From Cellulosimicrobium funkei (lineage in GTDB: Bacteria; Actinomycetota; Actinomycetes; Actinomycetales; Cellulomonadaceae), in NCBI RefSeq assembly GCF_001019615.1, contig NZ_JNBQ01000004.1, forward strand, positions 124,001 through 188,000: 64,000 nt of DNA, read 5' to 3'. A program made the translations under genes and the position numbers. How positions within the stretch are numbered: position 1 is the first letter of the stretch; each line of letters begins with the position of its first letter. Below the pieces are notes generated by a model, which did not search any database, had not been told where the DNA came from, and worked only from the letters and a program-made list of their open reading frames with translations. Positions 17,739 to 26,723 of the stretch are shown here, piece after piece.

Positions 17739-19592
17739 GTGATCACCGTCCAGCACGTCGTCTACCCCACGGACCTGGACAAGCTCCCGCTGTACGTCGA
17801 GAGCCCCCGTGGAGCGACGTCGTCGATCGACGTCGTGTCGCGTCGCACGGCTCGTCTCGTCGCCGGGAGCGACGTGTCGTTCGCCTCGTACTTCAACGCC
17901 TTCCCCCTGATGCACTGGGCGGCGAACACCGCGGTGAAGACCGTGACGCTGGAGATCGAGCTCGCGGGACGTGGGCAGGTACGCCTCGTGCGGACAGACG
18001 CGCGCGGGCACGCCACGCGGCTCGAGGCCGTCCGGTTCGACGGAGAGCAGACCGTCCGGCTGGACGTGGCCACGGCGGGCTCGGCCGACGGCGGCTGGTG
18101 CTGGTTCGAGATCACGGCGTCCACGGACGTCGAGATCGGTCCAGGACGATGGGAGGTCGACGGTCCCTCGGCGGACGGCACGGTGACGGTGGCCGTGACC
18201 ACCTTCAACAAGCCCGACTACTGCGTGCGGACGCTGCGCGCGCTCGGTTCCGACGAGGACGTGCGGCAGGTGCTGGATCGCGTCGTGGTCGTGGACCAGG
18301 GCACCCAGAAGGTCGCGGCGGAGCCGGGCTTCGAGGAGGCGCGCGAAGGCCTCGGGGACCGCCTGAAGATCGTGGACCAGCCCAACCTCGGCGGCTCGGG
18401 CGGCTTCTCGCGCGGCATGCTCGAGGCGGTCGCGCTCGGCTCCACGCACGTCATGCTCCTCGACGACGACGTCGCGGTCGAGCCGGAGAGCATCTTCCGC
18501 GCCGTGCGCTTCGCGGACGCCTGCTCGCGGCCCACCATCGTCGGCGGACACATGTTCGACATGTACCGCCCCACCAACCTGCACGCGGTGAGCGAGATCG
18601 TGCAGCAGTCCAACTTCATGTGGGGCCCCGCGGACCCCGACCACCGTCTCGTGGACTTCTCGGACGAGTCGCTGCGCGCGACGCGCTGGCTGCACCGCAG
18701 GCCGCGCGCCGACTACAACGGCTGGTGGATGTGCCTGATCCCGACGGCGGTCGTCCGTGAGATCGGGCTGTCGATGCCGTACTTCATCAAGTGGGACGAC
18801 GCGGAGTACGGGCTGCGCGCCAAGGCGGCCGGCGTCCCGACGGTCTCGCTCCCGGGCGTCGCGCTGTGGCACATCACGTGGCAGGACAAGGACGACGCGA
18901 TCGACTGGCAGGCGTACTTCCACGCCCGCAACCGCGTGGTCTCGGGGCTGATCCACTCGGGCGAGGAGCACGGCGGCGCGCTGCTCGCGGACAGCAGCCG
19001 GCTCAACCTCAAGCACCTCCTCTCGATGCAGTACTACGCCGTGACGCTCCGCAACGCGGCCCTCCGCGACGTGCTGAAGGGCCCGGGCGAGCTCCACGCG
19101 ACGATGGGGACGCGGCTCGGCGAGCTGCGGGCGCTGGCCAAGGAGTTCGGCGAGGCCAGGAGCTACACCGTCGACGCCCCGGCCCCCGTGCCGGCCCGCA
19201 AGGACGTGCCGCCCACCGCCCGCAAGCACGGTCCCCGAGGTGCGGCGCTCGCGGTCTTCACGCTGCGCTCCGTCGCACGCCAGCTCCTCGTCCCCGTGCG
19301 CCCCGAGAAGCGGAGCCGCCCCGACGCCCAGCTCGAGCGGGGCCAGGGGGTCTGGTGGGAGCTTCCGCGGTACGACAGCGTGCTCGTCCTGGCCGGCGAG
19401 GACCGCACGGGGAACTGGTACGTGCGAGACCGCAAGGCTTTCGTCGCGCTCTGGCGGGAGTCGCTCGCGCTGCACCGCGAGCTCAAGCGGCGCTGGCCCG
19501 AGGTGCAGAAGGCGTACCGCGACCAGGCGTCGGCGCTCGTCGCCCCCTCGGCATGGCGCGCGACGATCGGGATCACCGATGGCGACGACTGA
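17739..19592 (+). CDS. GlfT2-like galactofuranosyltransferase
   Basis: 617 residues, close to mycobacterial GlfT2. An N-terminal beta-rich domain (about 1-145) precedes the GT-A domain: VAVTTFNKPDY, PNLGGSGGFSRGM (215-227), metal site DDD at 242-244, WDDAEY at 352-357 as the acceptor-activating acid, and ALWHITW with H378. The C-terminal helical region resembles GlfT2. GlfT2 polymerises the galactan by adding alternating beta-1,5 and beta-1,6 Galf; linkage here is unproven. GAGG lies 7 nt upstream of the GTG. Together with glf it makes a galactan polymerase set, which is the strongest evidence for a Galf polymer in this organism. Confidence 0.88.
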   Translation: MITVQHVVYPTDLDKLPLYVESPRGATSSIDVVSRRTARLVAGSDVSFASYFNAFPLMHWAANTAVKTVTLEIELAGRGQVRLVRTDARGHATRLEAVRFDGEQTVRLDVATAGSADGGWCWFEITASTDVEIGPGRWEVDGPSADGTVTVAVTTFNKPDYCVRTLRALGSDEDVRQVLDRVVVVDQGTQKVAAEPGFEEAREGLGDRLKIVDQPNLGGSGGFSRGMLEAVALGSTHVMLLDDDVAVEPESIFRAVRFADACSRPTIVGGHMFDMYRPTNLHAVSEIVQQSNFMWGPADPDHRLVDFSDESLRATRWLHRRPRADYNGWWMCLIPTAVVREIGLSMPYFIKWDDAEYGLRAKAAGVPTVSLPGVALWHITWQDKDDAIDWQAYFHARNRVVSGLIHSGEEHGGALLADSSRLNLKHLLSMQYYAVTLRNAALRDVLKGPGELHATMGTRLGELRALAKEFGEARSYTVDAPAPVPARKDVPPTARKHGPRGAALAVFTLRSVARQLLVPVRPEKRSRPDAQLERGQGVWWELPRYDSVLVLAGEDRTGNWYVRDRKAFVALWRESLALHRELKRRWPEVQKAYRDQASALVAPSAWRATIGITDGDD

Positions 19593-19619
19593 CCGTCCGT
19601 CCGCGGGTTCCCGCGACGG

Positions 19620-19625
19620 TAGGGT
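19620..19625 (+). promoter_or_regulatory. -10 box for the exporter operon
   Basis: TAGGGT about 46 bp before the GTG of the permease, followed by a GGAGG ribosome-binding site at 19661-19665. Confidence 0.5.
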
Positions 19626-19670
19626 GTGCGACGGCCTCGGGTGCGAGGCGTCCAGCGCGTGGAGGAACAA

Positions 19671-20489
19671 GTGAGTGATACAGGCGTCGTCGCGGCCGTG
19701 AACAGGCCGATGGCGCTGTGGAAGGCCCGTTCCGTCCTGGGCCTCCTGGTCCGGCGTGACCTCAAGGTCCGGTACGCGGACTCGCTGCTCGGGTACTTCT
19801 GGTCGATCCTCGACCCGTTGCTCATGGCGGCCGTCTACTGGTTCGTCTTCACCAAGATCTTCCCGCGCTCGGTCGGGGAAGAGCCCTACATCATCTTCCT
19901 GCTGGCCGCGCTGCTGCCCTGGACCTGGTTCCAGAACTGCGTGGGCGACAGCGCGAACTCGCTCCAGCACGACTCCCGCCTGGTGCGGTCGACCCGGCTT
20001 CCCCGTGAGGTCTGGCCGTTGCGCGTGGTGATGTCGAAGACCGTGGAGTTCGGGTTCTCGATGCCGGTGCTCGCGGTGTTCCTCCTCATCTTCCAGCCGG
20101 AGATCAACGGCCACATCTGGCTCTTCCCCGTGGCGATCCTCATGCAGCTCGTCCTGCTCGCCGGGGTCGGTCTCCTCCTGGCGCCGCTGCAGGTGCTCCT
20201 GCGCGACATCGAGCCGCTCATCCGGGTCGCGATGCGCGTGCTCTTCTACGCGTCGCCCGTGCTGTACGGGATCCAGGACGTCTACAACGCGAACATCCCG
20301 CAGCTCCTCAAGACGCTCTACCTGCTCAACCCCATGAGCGGGATCATCACGGCGTTCCGGGCGGGGTTCTTCCCCGACGCCGTGCACTGGGACGCGATCG
20401 CGATCGCCGGCGGGGTCTCGGTGTTCACCCTCGTGCTCGGCTGGATCGTCTTCGCGCGGACCGAGCGTTCCATGCTGAAGGAGCTGTGA
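19671..20489 (+). CDS. wzm: Polysaccharide ABC exporter permease (Wzm-like)
   Basis: 272 residues, six predicted membrane helices. An ABC-2 type permease with the start LGLLVRRDLKVRYADSLLGYFWSILDP, a family signature, and C-terminal helices ending at the charged tail FARTERSMLKEL. GTG 19671 is selected by GGAGG five nt upstream. It overlaps the ATPase gene, so the two are coupled. In mycobacteria an equivalent permease (Rv3783) with an ATPase (Rv3781) flanks glfT1 and flips the lipid-linked galactan precursor. The same role is inferred here from the neighbouring Galf transferases. Confidence 0.9.
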   Translation: MSDTGVVAAVNRPMALWKARSVLGLLVRRDLKVRYADSLLGYFWSILDPLLMAAVYWFVFTKIFPRSVGEEPYIIFLLAALLPWTWFQNCVGDSANSLQHDSRLVRSTRLPREVWPLRVVMSKTVEFGFSMPVLAVFLLIFQPEINGHIWLFPVAILMQLVLLAGVGLLLAPLQVLLRDIEPLIRVAMRVLFYASPVLYGIQDVYNANIPQLLKTLYLLNPMSGIITAFRAGFFPDAVHWDAIAIAGGVSVFTLVLGWIVFARTERSMLKEL

Positions 20490-21241
20490 TGGCAGCGACC
20501 ACGTTCTCCGGGCTGCCCGACCCCATCATCTCGGTGAAGGACGTCGGCGTGCAGTTCGACCGCGGCCGCCGCAGCGCGGGCCTGCGGCAGATGATCCTGC
20601 GCCGTGACAAGGGACCGGCCCGCGACTCGTTCTGGGCTCTGCGCAACGTCTCGTTCGACGTCTCGCCGGGCGAGGCGATCGGCGTGATCGGTCGGAACGG
20701 GCAGGGCAAGTCGACCCTCCTCAAGGTCGTGACGGGCGTCCTCCTCCCCGACGAGGGCCGGGCGACGGTCAAGGCCGACGTGTCCCCGCTCATCGAGATC
20801 ACGGGAGGGTTCGTCCCCGACCTCACGGGCCGGGAGAACATCTACCTCGCCGCGGGCCTGCACGGGATGTCGAAGAAGGAGATCGACGAGCGCTTCGACG
20901 AGATCGTCGACTTCGCCGAGATCCACAAGTTCCTCGACTCGCCGTACCGGCACTACTCCTCGGGGATGCAGGTCCGTCTCGCGTTCTCCGTGGTCTCGCA
21001 GCTCGACGGCCCCATCCTGCTCGTGGACGAGGTCCTGGCGGTCGGGGACAAGGCGTTCCGCGACAAGTGCTACCAGCGGATCGGCGAGCTGCTCTCCGCC
21101 GGGCGCACCCTGTTCCTCGTCTCGCACAACAACGACGACCTGCGGAGGTTCTGCACCCGCGGGCTCTACCTGCGCGGTGGTGAGCTGCGCGCCGACGGGC
21201 CGCTCGACGACGTCCTGGAGCAGTACGCGCGGGAGCACTGA
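20489..21241 (+). CDS. wzt: Polysaccharide ABC exporter ATPase (Wzt-like, no C-terminal binding domain)
   Basis: 250 residues. The nucleotide-binding domain is complete: Walker A GRNGQGKS, signature YSSGMQVRLAFS, Walker B ILLVDEVLAVGD and the switch histidine in LVSHNNDD. It lacks the C-terminal carbohydrate-binding domain of O9a-type Wzt, so the export is of the kind that does not need terminal-cap recognition, as in Rv3781. ATG 20489 is preferred to the overlapping GTG 20486 because AAGGAG is 5 nt upstream. It forms one transporter with the preceding permease. Confidence 0.91.
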   Translation: MAATTFSGLPDPIISVKDVGVQFDRGRRSAGLRQMILRRDKGPARDSFWALRNVSFDVSPGEAIGVIGRNGQGKSTLLKVVTGVLLPDEGRATVKADVSPLIEITGGFVPDLTGRENIYLAAGLHGMSKKEIDERFDEIVDFAEIHKFLDSPYRHYSSGMQVRLAFSVVSQLDGPILLVDEVLAVGDKAFRDKCYQRIGELLSAGRTLFLVSHNNDDLRRFCTRGLYLRGGELRADGPLDDVLEQYAREH

Positions 21242-21325
21242 CACCGCGACCGGAACGATGTCGTGGGCGCGGGTGAATTCCGCGCAGATCGAGGCTACGG
21301 GGGCCGTGAGCGCTCCGCCGTCCAC

Positions 21326-21331
21326 TACGGT
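21326..21331 (+). promoter_or_regulatory. -10 box for the repeat-rich surface protein
   Basis: TACGGT 47 bp before the GTG start, followed by GGAG 5 nt from the start. Confidence 0.4.
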
Positions 21332-21378
21332 TCTCTCGCCGGTCAGGCCGACCGGACCCGCCACCGCCTGGAGCTCTC

Positions 21379-23382
21379 GTGGTCATCATCTCGCACGACG
21401 CCGCGTCGTCCCGTCGCCGGCTGGTCGTCCCTGCCCTCGTCGCCGCGCTCGTCCTCGCCCCTCTGGCAGCGGTCCCCGCGGTGGCTCACGAGCCGGCCGC
21501 GGCGCTCGTCGTCGAGCCCGGGACGGGCGAGGTGATCGCCCCTGACGAGACGGACGCGACCACGCCCGACGTGGCGGACGTCGTGATCGCGCCCGCGACC
21601 GACCCGGTCATCGTCGGCGAGGCGCGCGTCGGGGGGACGCTGAGCGTGTCCTCCGACCCGTGGGGGCCGGAGGGCGTCGAGCTCGCGGTCTCCTGGTACG
21701 CCGACGGGACGCTGCTCGACGGGGTCGTCGGCTCCGACCTCGCGCTGCCGCCGGCGCTCGTCGGGGCGCGCGTGCACGCCGAGCTCGTCGGCTCCCTCCC
21801 CGGTTCCGGTGCCGAGCCCGTGACCCGCGTGACCGCCGCGACGGACCCCGTGGTGGAGGGCACCGTCGCCGGACCGGACCCCGTCGTCGAGGGTGCCGCC
21901 ACCGTCGGGAGCACGGTGGTCGCCGTCGTCGACTGGGGCGAGGACGTCGCGCTGACCTACCGCTGGCTGCGTGGCGGCGTCCCCGTCGACGGTGCGCTCG
22001 ACGCGGCCTACACCGCCTCGCCCGCGGACGAGGGTCGGGAGCTCGTCGTGGAGGTGACCGGGACCAGGGCCGGCTATGCGACGCGCACGTCGTCGAGCGC
22101 GCCCGTCACCGTCGCGGCGGGCACGCTGCTCCCGCAGGTGCCGGTCGTGACCGGTACGGCCCGCGTGGGCGCGACGCTCGTCGCCTCTCCCGGGACCTGG
22201 TCGCCGTCGGCCACGTTCTCGTACCAGTGGCGTCGCGGTACGACGGCGATCGCCGGGGCGACGGGCGTGTCCTACGTGCCCTCGGCCGCCGACCTCGGTC
22301 AGCAGCTCAGCGTGGTCGTCACCGGGACGTCGCCGGGCTATGCGCCGCGCGAGGCCGCGAGCGCGGCGACGGCGAAGGTCGTCGCCGGTGTGCTCATCGC
22401 GCCGACGCCTGTCGTGTCGGGGACCGCGCGCGTCGGCTCGCGGCTCACGGTGGGTGCGGGGTCGTGGACGGCGGGCACGCGTCTGGCCTACCAGTGGTCC
22501 GTCGGTGGGGCCAAGGTGACGGGTGCGACCGGTGCGACGTTCACCCCGCGCGTCGCCGACCGAGGCAAGACCGTCATCGTCACCGTGACGGGGACGAACG
22601 CCGGGTATACGACCCGTGCGGTGACGAGCAAGGCGACCGCGAAGGTCGCGGACGGTGTCCTGGCTCCCGGAGCGGTCAAGATCTCCGGGACCGCGAGGGT
22701 CGGGTCCGTGCTCAAGGTCACCGCGGGCACGTGGACGCCGAAGCCCACGCTCTCCTACCAGTGGAAGCGCAACGGGGTCGCCATCAAGGGGGCGACGAAG
22801 ACCTCGTACACGCTCGCCGTCGCCGACCACGGGAAGCGGATCACGGTGACGGTCACCGGTCGTGCGACGGGGTACACGGCGCGGAGCGCGACCAGCGCCG
22901 CGACGGCTGGGGTCGTCCGGGCGTTCGTGCGCACGGTCGTCCCCGTGATCGCCGGCACGGCGCAGGTCACCAAGACCCTCACCGTGCGGCCGGGTGCCTG
23001 GTCGCCCGCAGCGACCTTCGGCTACCAGTGGAAGCGCAACGGGGTCGCCATCCCCGGCGCGACCCGGTCGACCTACAAGCTCGTCGCCGCGGACCAGGGC
23101 AAGAAGATCACCGTGACCGTGACGGGCAAGAGGGCGGCCTGGGTCACCGCGTCCCGCACGAGCGCCGCCACCGCCGCGGTGAAGGCCCCGCCGCGACCGT
23201 CGCGCACGACGCCGGTGAGCACCTGGAACTGCCCCTCCTGGGCGCCGATCAAGGGCAACCGGAACAGCATGATCTACCACGTCCCGGGTGGCCGCTACTA
23301 CGCGGCGACCAAGCCGGAGGAGTGCTTCACGACGGCGGCCGCCGCGCGCGCGGCCGGCTACCGCGCGTCGAAGAACGGGTGA
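21379..23382 (+). CDS. Secreted repeat protein with C-terminal 'sunset' domain
   Basis: 667 residues. A signal peptide (about 1-36, ending AVPAVAH) is followed by six Ig-like repeats of about 90 residues beginning at roughly 75; each has the form PVVxGTARVGxxL, SYQWRRG or YQWKRNG, and VTVTGTxxGY. The last 55 residues, from NCPSWAPIKGN, contain IYHVPGGRYYAATKPEECF and match the small 'sunset' domain often found at the end of secreted nucleases and surface proteins in Actinobacteria. No LPXTG or lipobox is seen. It is probably an adhesin or cell-surface protein. GGAG five nt before the GTG supports the start. Two 30-nt stretches in repeats 5 and 6 are identical. Confidence 0.82.
   Translation: MVIISHDAASSRRRLVVPALVAALVLAPLAAVPAVAHEPAAALVVEPGTGEVIAPDETDATTPDVADVVIAPATDPVIVGEARVGGTLSVSSDPWGPEGVELAVSWYADGTLLDGVVGSDLALPPALVGARVHAELVGSLPGSGAEPVTRVTAATDPVVEGTVAGPDPVVEGAATVGSTVVAVVDWGEDVALTYRWLRGGVPVDGALDAAYTASPADEGRELVVEVTGTRAGYATRTSSSAPVTVAAGTLLPQVPVVTGTARVGATLVASPGTWSPSATFSYQWRRGTTAIAGATGVSYVPSAADLGQQLSVVVTGTSPGYAPREAASAATAKVVAGVLIAPTPVVSGTARVGSRLTVGAGSWTAGTRLAYQWSVGGAKVTGATGATFTPRVADRGKTVIVTVTGTNAGYTTRAVTSKATAKVADGVLAPGAVKISGTARVGSVLKVTAGTWTPKPTLSYQWKRNGVAIKGATKTSYTLAVADHGKRITVTVTGRATGYTARSATSAATAGVVRAFVRTVVPVIAGTAQVTKTLTVRPGAWSPAATFGYQWKRNGVAIPGATRSTYKLVAADQGKKITVTVTGKRAAWVTASRTSAATAAVKAPPRPSRTTPVSTWNCPSWAPIKGNRNSMIYHVPGGRYYAATKPEECFTTAAAARAAGYRASKNG
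22756..22785 (+). repeat. 30-nt direct repeat, copy 1
   Basis: Coding repeat starting TACCAGTGGAAGCGCAACGG, identical to 23023-23052. It lies in the fifth Ig-like unit and encodes YQWKRNGVAI. Confidence 0.85.
23023..23052 (+). repeat. 30-nt direct repeat, copy 2
   Basis: Identical to 22756-22785, in the sixth Ig-like unit. Flanking sequence is diverged, which suggests recent local conversion or strong constraint. Confidence 0.85.
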
Positions 23383-23392
23383 ACCGACGGGG

Positions 23393-23433
23393 CCGTCGGC
23401 CGTGCGGCGACTCCGCCTCCGCTCGGCCGACGG
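23393..23433. terminator. Hairpin between the surface protein and the acyltransferase
   Basis: A 10-bp GC-rich stem (23393-23402 with 23424-23433) around a 21-nt loop, between convergent stop codons. Confidence 0.55.
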
Positions 23434-23441
23434 TCTCGACC

Positions 23442-25601
23442 TCAGCCCTCGCGCGCGACGACACCGGCGATCTCGTCCTCGAGCCCGAGCGCGTACTGCT
23501 TGTTGAGGTGGTCGCGGTCGGCGTACACCGGCAGCCCGCCGACCACCGCGTAGCAGCGCTCGGCGTCGCAGAAGCGGTCCGTGAGGTCGACCGGGACGAG
23601 GCTGCCTGGACCGTCCGCCGGTCGGCTCGCGGCCTCGAGGATGGGGTCCGCGGGCTGCGCGACGGCCCGGTCGACCGCGCACTCGACCGGCGACTCCGGA
23701 TTGAGGATCGCGCAGTCCTTGTCGCGGACCATGCCGTTCATCGGCGGATCGCCGAGCACGTACACGTCGGTCCCGGCCTCGAGCCACGGCTGCCAGTACG
23801 ACCGGAAACCCTCGACGTACTGGTCGCGCTGCGAGCGCCCCGAGCCGTCGTCGACCTGCTCCGCGCGCGCGAAGCTCGACGTGAACACCATGTCCGGGCG
23901 CTCGTGCGCGACCTCGGCCTGGACGGCCTCGCGCCACGCCGCGCACTGTCGGAGCTTCTCGGGAGTCGCCGGGTTTCCCCGGTAGCCGACGTATGCGACG
24001 TCGGCGGACGGGCACGCGCCCAGGAGGCTCATGGTGACGTCCCAGTCTTGTTCGCTGGCGATCTGCAGCAACGGTGCCTGCCATTGCTGCGCGTGCGAGT
24101 CTCCGACGAGCCAGACCTGCTTCGCCGCGGGATCCCCGTCGCTGAAGTCGCACTCGCGCGTGGTCTTGGCGCCCTCCACCTCGAGCCGGGTACCGATCTC
24201 TCCACACTCTGCGTGGTCGACGACGTAGTACTTGCTCTCCTCGCCGAGGACGGGGTTGACGGCGGGGCCGAACGGGTCGTCGCACGGCGCGCCGGGGGCG
24301 AGCGCGGCCGGCCCGTGGCACGCGGCGTCGGCGGCCGCCGCCTCCTGCGCGGCGCGCTCCGCCTCGGCCGCGGAGCGTCCCGCGGCGGCGTGCAGCCCCA
24401 GGGCGAGCGCGCCGACGATCGCCATGCCCGCCAGCATGAGGACGAACGACCGGCGCGGCCGGACCGACGCCCAGCGCCATGACCGCCCCTTGTCCTCGAC
24501 CAGGACCTTGGTGACCCACGCGAGCGCGACGGACGCGACGGCGATGCCCAGCTTGTCCACGGTCGTGAGCGACCGGCTCAGCGCGAACGGAGCCACGACG
24601 ATCAGGGGCCAGTGCCACAGGTAGACGGAGTAGGAGACGTCGCCGAGGACCTGGACCGGGCGCAGCGCCGTGACCCGGTCGTGGAGCAGCGGACGCCTCT
24701 CGGTGCCCGCCAGGATCACGGCGGCCGTGCCGAGCGCGGGGACCGCGGCGAGCCAGCCGGGGAACGGCGTGGCGTGGTCGTAGACGAGCGCGGTGGCGGC
24801 GATCGTCGCGAATCCGGCCAGGGCGAGCGCGTTCGCCGCCGCGCCGTTCAGCCGCACCCGGGTCGCACCGAGCGCGAGGAGGCCACCGAGCGCGAACTCC
24901 CAGAACCGGACCGGGGTGACGAAGTACGCCTCGCTCGGGGAGCGCACCGTCATGACGATGCTCAGCACGAGCGACAGCGCGCCGACGACGAGGACCCCCG
25001 TCGCGACGACGCGCCGTGGCCGGGAGGCCCCCCGCGCCCCTCGGACGGCGAGGAGGTAGAGGCCGAGCAGCAGGAGCGGCCACAGCAGGTAGAACTGCTC
25101 CTCGACCGACAACGACCAGTAGTGCTGGGCCACCGTGGCGTCGTCGTTGAGCGCGGAGTAGTTCACGGAGCGCGCGGCGAGCGCCCAGTTCTCGACGTAG
25201 AACGCGGACGCCGCGATCTCCTGCGCGCTGCGTGACCACGCCGTGTACGGCAGGAAGGCCCAGACGGCGACGGCGGAGACCGCCAGGACGAGGAGCGCCG
25301 CCGGGAGGAGGCGGCGGACGCGGCGCGCGTAGAACGTCGCGAGCCGGACGCGCCCTGTCGACAGCAGCTCCTTGAGCAGGTGCGACGTGATGAGGAAGCC
25401 GGAGATGACGAAGAAGACGTCCACGCCGACGTAGCCGCCCGCGAGCCGGCTCGGCCACAGGTGGTTGAGGACGACGGCCCCGACCGCGATCGCGCGGAGC
25501 GCCTGGACGTCGGTCCGGGGCGCTGCGGGCGTGCCGCCGGACGCACGGGGCGCGGCGTGCCGCGGAGGGTGCGTGCGGAGCTCGGTCTGGGGAGAGGTCA
25601 C
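23442..25601 (-). CDS. Membrane acyltransferase with SGNH C-terminal domain (OafA/AT3-SGNH)
   Basis: 719 residues. The N-terminal 400 or so form an acyltransferase-3 domain with about ten membrane helices, including the conserved opening LRAIAVGAVVLNHLW, GYVGVDVFFVISGF and YSLSVEEQFYLLWP-like WSLSVEEQFYLLWP. The C-terminal domain is an SGNH hydrolase: LVGDSHAQQW with the nucleophile serine, and YADRDHLN carrying the D-x-x-H pair. This type O-acetylates surface sugars or peptidoglycan-linked polymers. GTG 25601 is chosen because a TATCAT box lies exactly 6 nt before it. It may modify the polymer built by the upstream locus. Confidence 0.9.
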   Translation of the reverse strand: MTSPQTELRTHPPRHAAPRASGGTPAAPRTDVQALRAIAVGAVVLNHLWPSRLAGGYVGVDVFFVISGFLITSHLLKELLSTGRVRLATFYARRVRRLLPAALLVLAVSAVAVWAFLPYTAWSRSAQEIAASAFYVENWALAARSVNYSALNDDATVAQHYWSLSVEEQFYLLWPLLLLGLYLLAVRGARGASRPRRVVATGVLVVGALSLVLSIVMTVRSPSEAYFVTPVRFWEFALGGLLALGATRVRLNGAAANALALAGFATIAATALVYDHATPFPGWLAAVPALGTAAVILAGTERRPLLHDRVTALRPVQVLGDVSYSVYLWHWPLIVVAPFALSRSLTTVDKLGIAVASVALAWVTKVLVEDKGRSWRWASVRPRRSFVLMLAGMAIVGALALGLHAAAGRSAAEAERAAQEAAAADAACHGPAALAPGAPCDDPFGPAVNPVLGEESKYYVVDHAECGEIGTRLEVEGAKTTRECDFSDGDPAAKQVWLVGDSHAQQWQAPLLQIASEQDWDVTMSLLGACPSADVAYVGYRGNPATPEKLRQCAAWREAVQAEVAHERPDMVFTSSFARAEQVDDGSGRSQRDQYVEGFRSYWQPWLEAGTDVYVLGDPPMNGMVRDKDCAILNPESPVECAVDRAVAQPADPILEAASRPADGPGSLVPVDLTDRFCDAERCYAVVGGLPVYADRDHLNKQYALGLEDEIAGVVAREG

Positions 25602-25607
25602 CGCACG

Positions 25608-25613
25608 ATGATA
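25608..25613 (-). promoter_or_regulatory. Leaderless -10 box for the acyltransferase gene
   Basis: TATCAT on the minus strand, 6 nt before the GTG start at 25601. Confidence 0.6.
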
Positions 25614-25618
25614 GAGAG

Positions 25619-25654
25619 GCGGCGGCCGCCCCCCGTACGGGAGGCGGCCGCCGC
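25619..25654 (-). terminator. Terminator after proX
   Basis: Perfect 12-bp stem (25619-25630 with 25643-25654) around a 12-nt loop, placed directly after the proX stop and before the acyltransferase promoter. Confidence 0.75.
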
Positions 25655-25675
25655 GCTCGTGCTCTGTTCCGGGCG

Positions 25676-26620
25676 TCAGACGCCCGCGGACTCCTTGAGG
25701 TCGTCGACGAACGTCGGGTTCGCCTCGAGCCAGGCCTGGACGGCCTCCGCCTCGTCGGCGTACTCGTCGGAGTTGAACATCATGTTCTCGAGCGAGAAGA
25801 GCTGCTCGTCGTCCAGCGTGAAGGCGCCGAGAAGCTTGGTCAGCGTCGGGTAGCGCTCCTCGAAGTCGGACGAGCCCCACATGTGGATCTTCTCGGCCTC
25901 GCCGAGCGCGCCCTCGGGGTCCTCGAGGTCGCGGACGGGGAACTCGTCGTAGGCCCAGTGCGGGCGCCACAGGGTGACGGCGATGTTCTCGCCGGCGTCG
26001 GTCGCGCCCTTGAGCTCGGCGAGCATCGCGGGGGTCGAGGAGATGGAGTAGTCCATGCCCTCGAGCCCGTAGGTCGGGACGACCTGGTCCTGGGTGATCT
26101 CGGTGAGCCCGGCGCCGGCCTCGATCCCGACGAGCTTGTTGCCGTACTCGTCGGCCATGCCGGCGAGGTCCTCGAGCGACTGCGCGGGCGAGTCCTCGTT
26201 CACCGCGATGGTGAGCTTGGCGTCGTCGTACCAGTAGCCGAGGTCGGTGACCTCGTCGCCGTACTCCTTCTCGTACGAGGCGTGCGTGTAGGGCAGCCAG
26301 ACGTCGAGCGTGACGTCGAAGTCGCCGCCGGCGAGGCCGGTGTAGATGACGCCCACGTCGGCGGTCTGGGAGGAGACGTCGTAGCCCTCCTCCTCGAGGA
26401 TCGCCGTCCACAGGTGGGAGACGGCGATGCCCTCGTCCCAGCCGGAGGGGATGCCGATGGAGACCGACGTCTCGTCCTCCCCGGTGGAGCCGCCGTCCGA
26501 GCCGCCGGAACCGGAGTCGGAGGCGCAGGCGGTGAGGGCGAGGCCGAGGACGGCGGTCGCTGCGACGGCGGCGGTGCGGCGGACGGTGCGGCGGGTGGTG
26601 CGGGTACGTGCGGGGGTCAT
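25676..26620 (-). CDS. proX: Glycine betaine/choline-type substrate-binding lipoprotein
   Basis: 314 residues. A signal peptide ends in the lipobox LTAC (C32), so this is a surface lipoprotein that delivers an osmolyte to the ProVW importer. The binding fold matches OpuAC: SVSIGIPSGWDEG, then the aromatic-rich segments DVWLPYTHASY and LWRPHWAYDEF that form the cage for quaternary amines. The ligand could be glycine betaine, proline betaine or choline. AGGGAAGG precedes the ATG. It follows proW after 103 nt with a hairpin in between, which may let proX be expressed at a higher level. Confidence 0.9.
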   Translation of the reverse strand: MTPARTRTTRRTVRRTAAVAATAVLGLALTACASDSGSGGSDGGSTGEDETSVSIGIPSGWDEGIAVSHLWTAILEEEGYDVSSQTADVGVIYTGLAGGDFDVTLDVWLPYTHASYEKEYGDEVTDLGYWYDDAKLTIAVNEDSPAQSLEDLAGMADEYGNKLVGIEAGAGLTEITQDQVVPTYGLEGMDYSISSTPAMLAELKGATDAGENIAVTLWRPHWAYDEFPVRDLEDPEGALGEAEKIHMWGSSDFEERYPTLTKLLGAFTLDDEQLFSLENMMFNSDEYADEAEAVQAWLEANPTFVDDLKESAGV

Positions 26621-26631
26621 GCTGTCCTTCC

Positions 26632-26651
26632 CTGGGTCCGGGCGGACCCGG
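26632..26651 (-). terminator. Intercistronic hairpin between proW and proX
   Basis: An 8-bp stem including one G-U pair (26632-26639 with 26644-26651) with a 4-nt loop. It may stabilise the proX mRNA or attenuate read-through. Confidence 0.3.
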
Positions 26652-26723
26652 TCGGTGTGCCCGACGGCGGGGGCACGGCGGGCGGCTTCCCGGCGCTGCG
26701 GCCGGGCACGGTGCGGGACGCGC

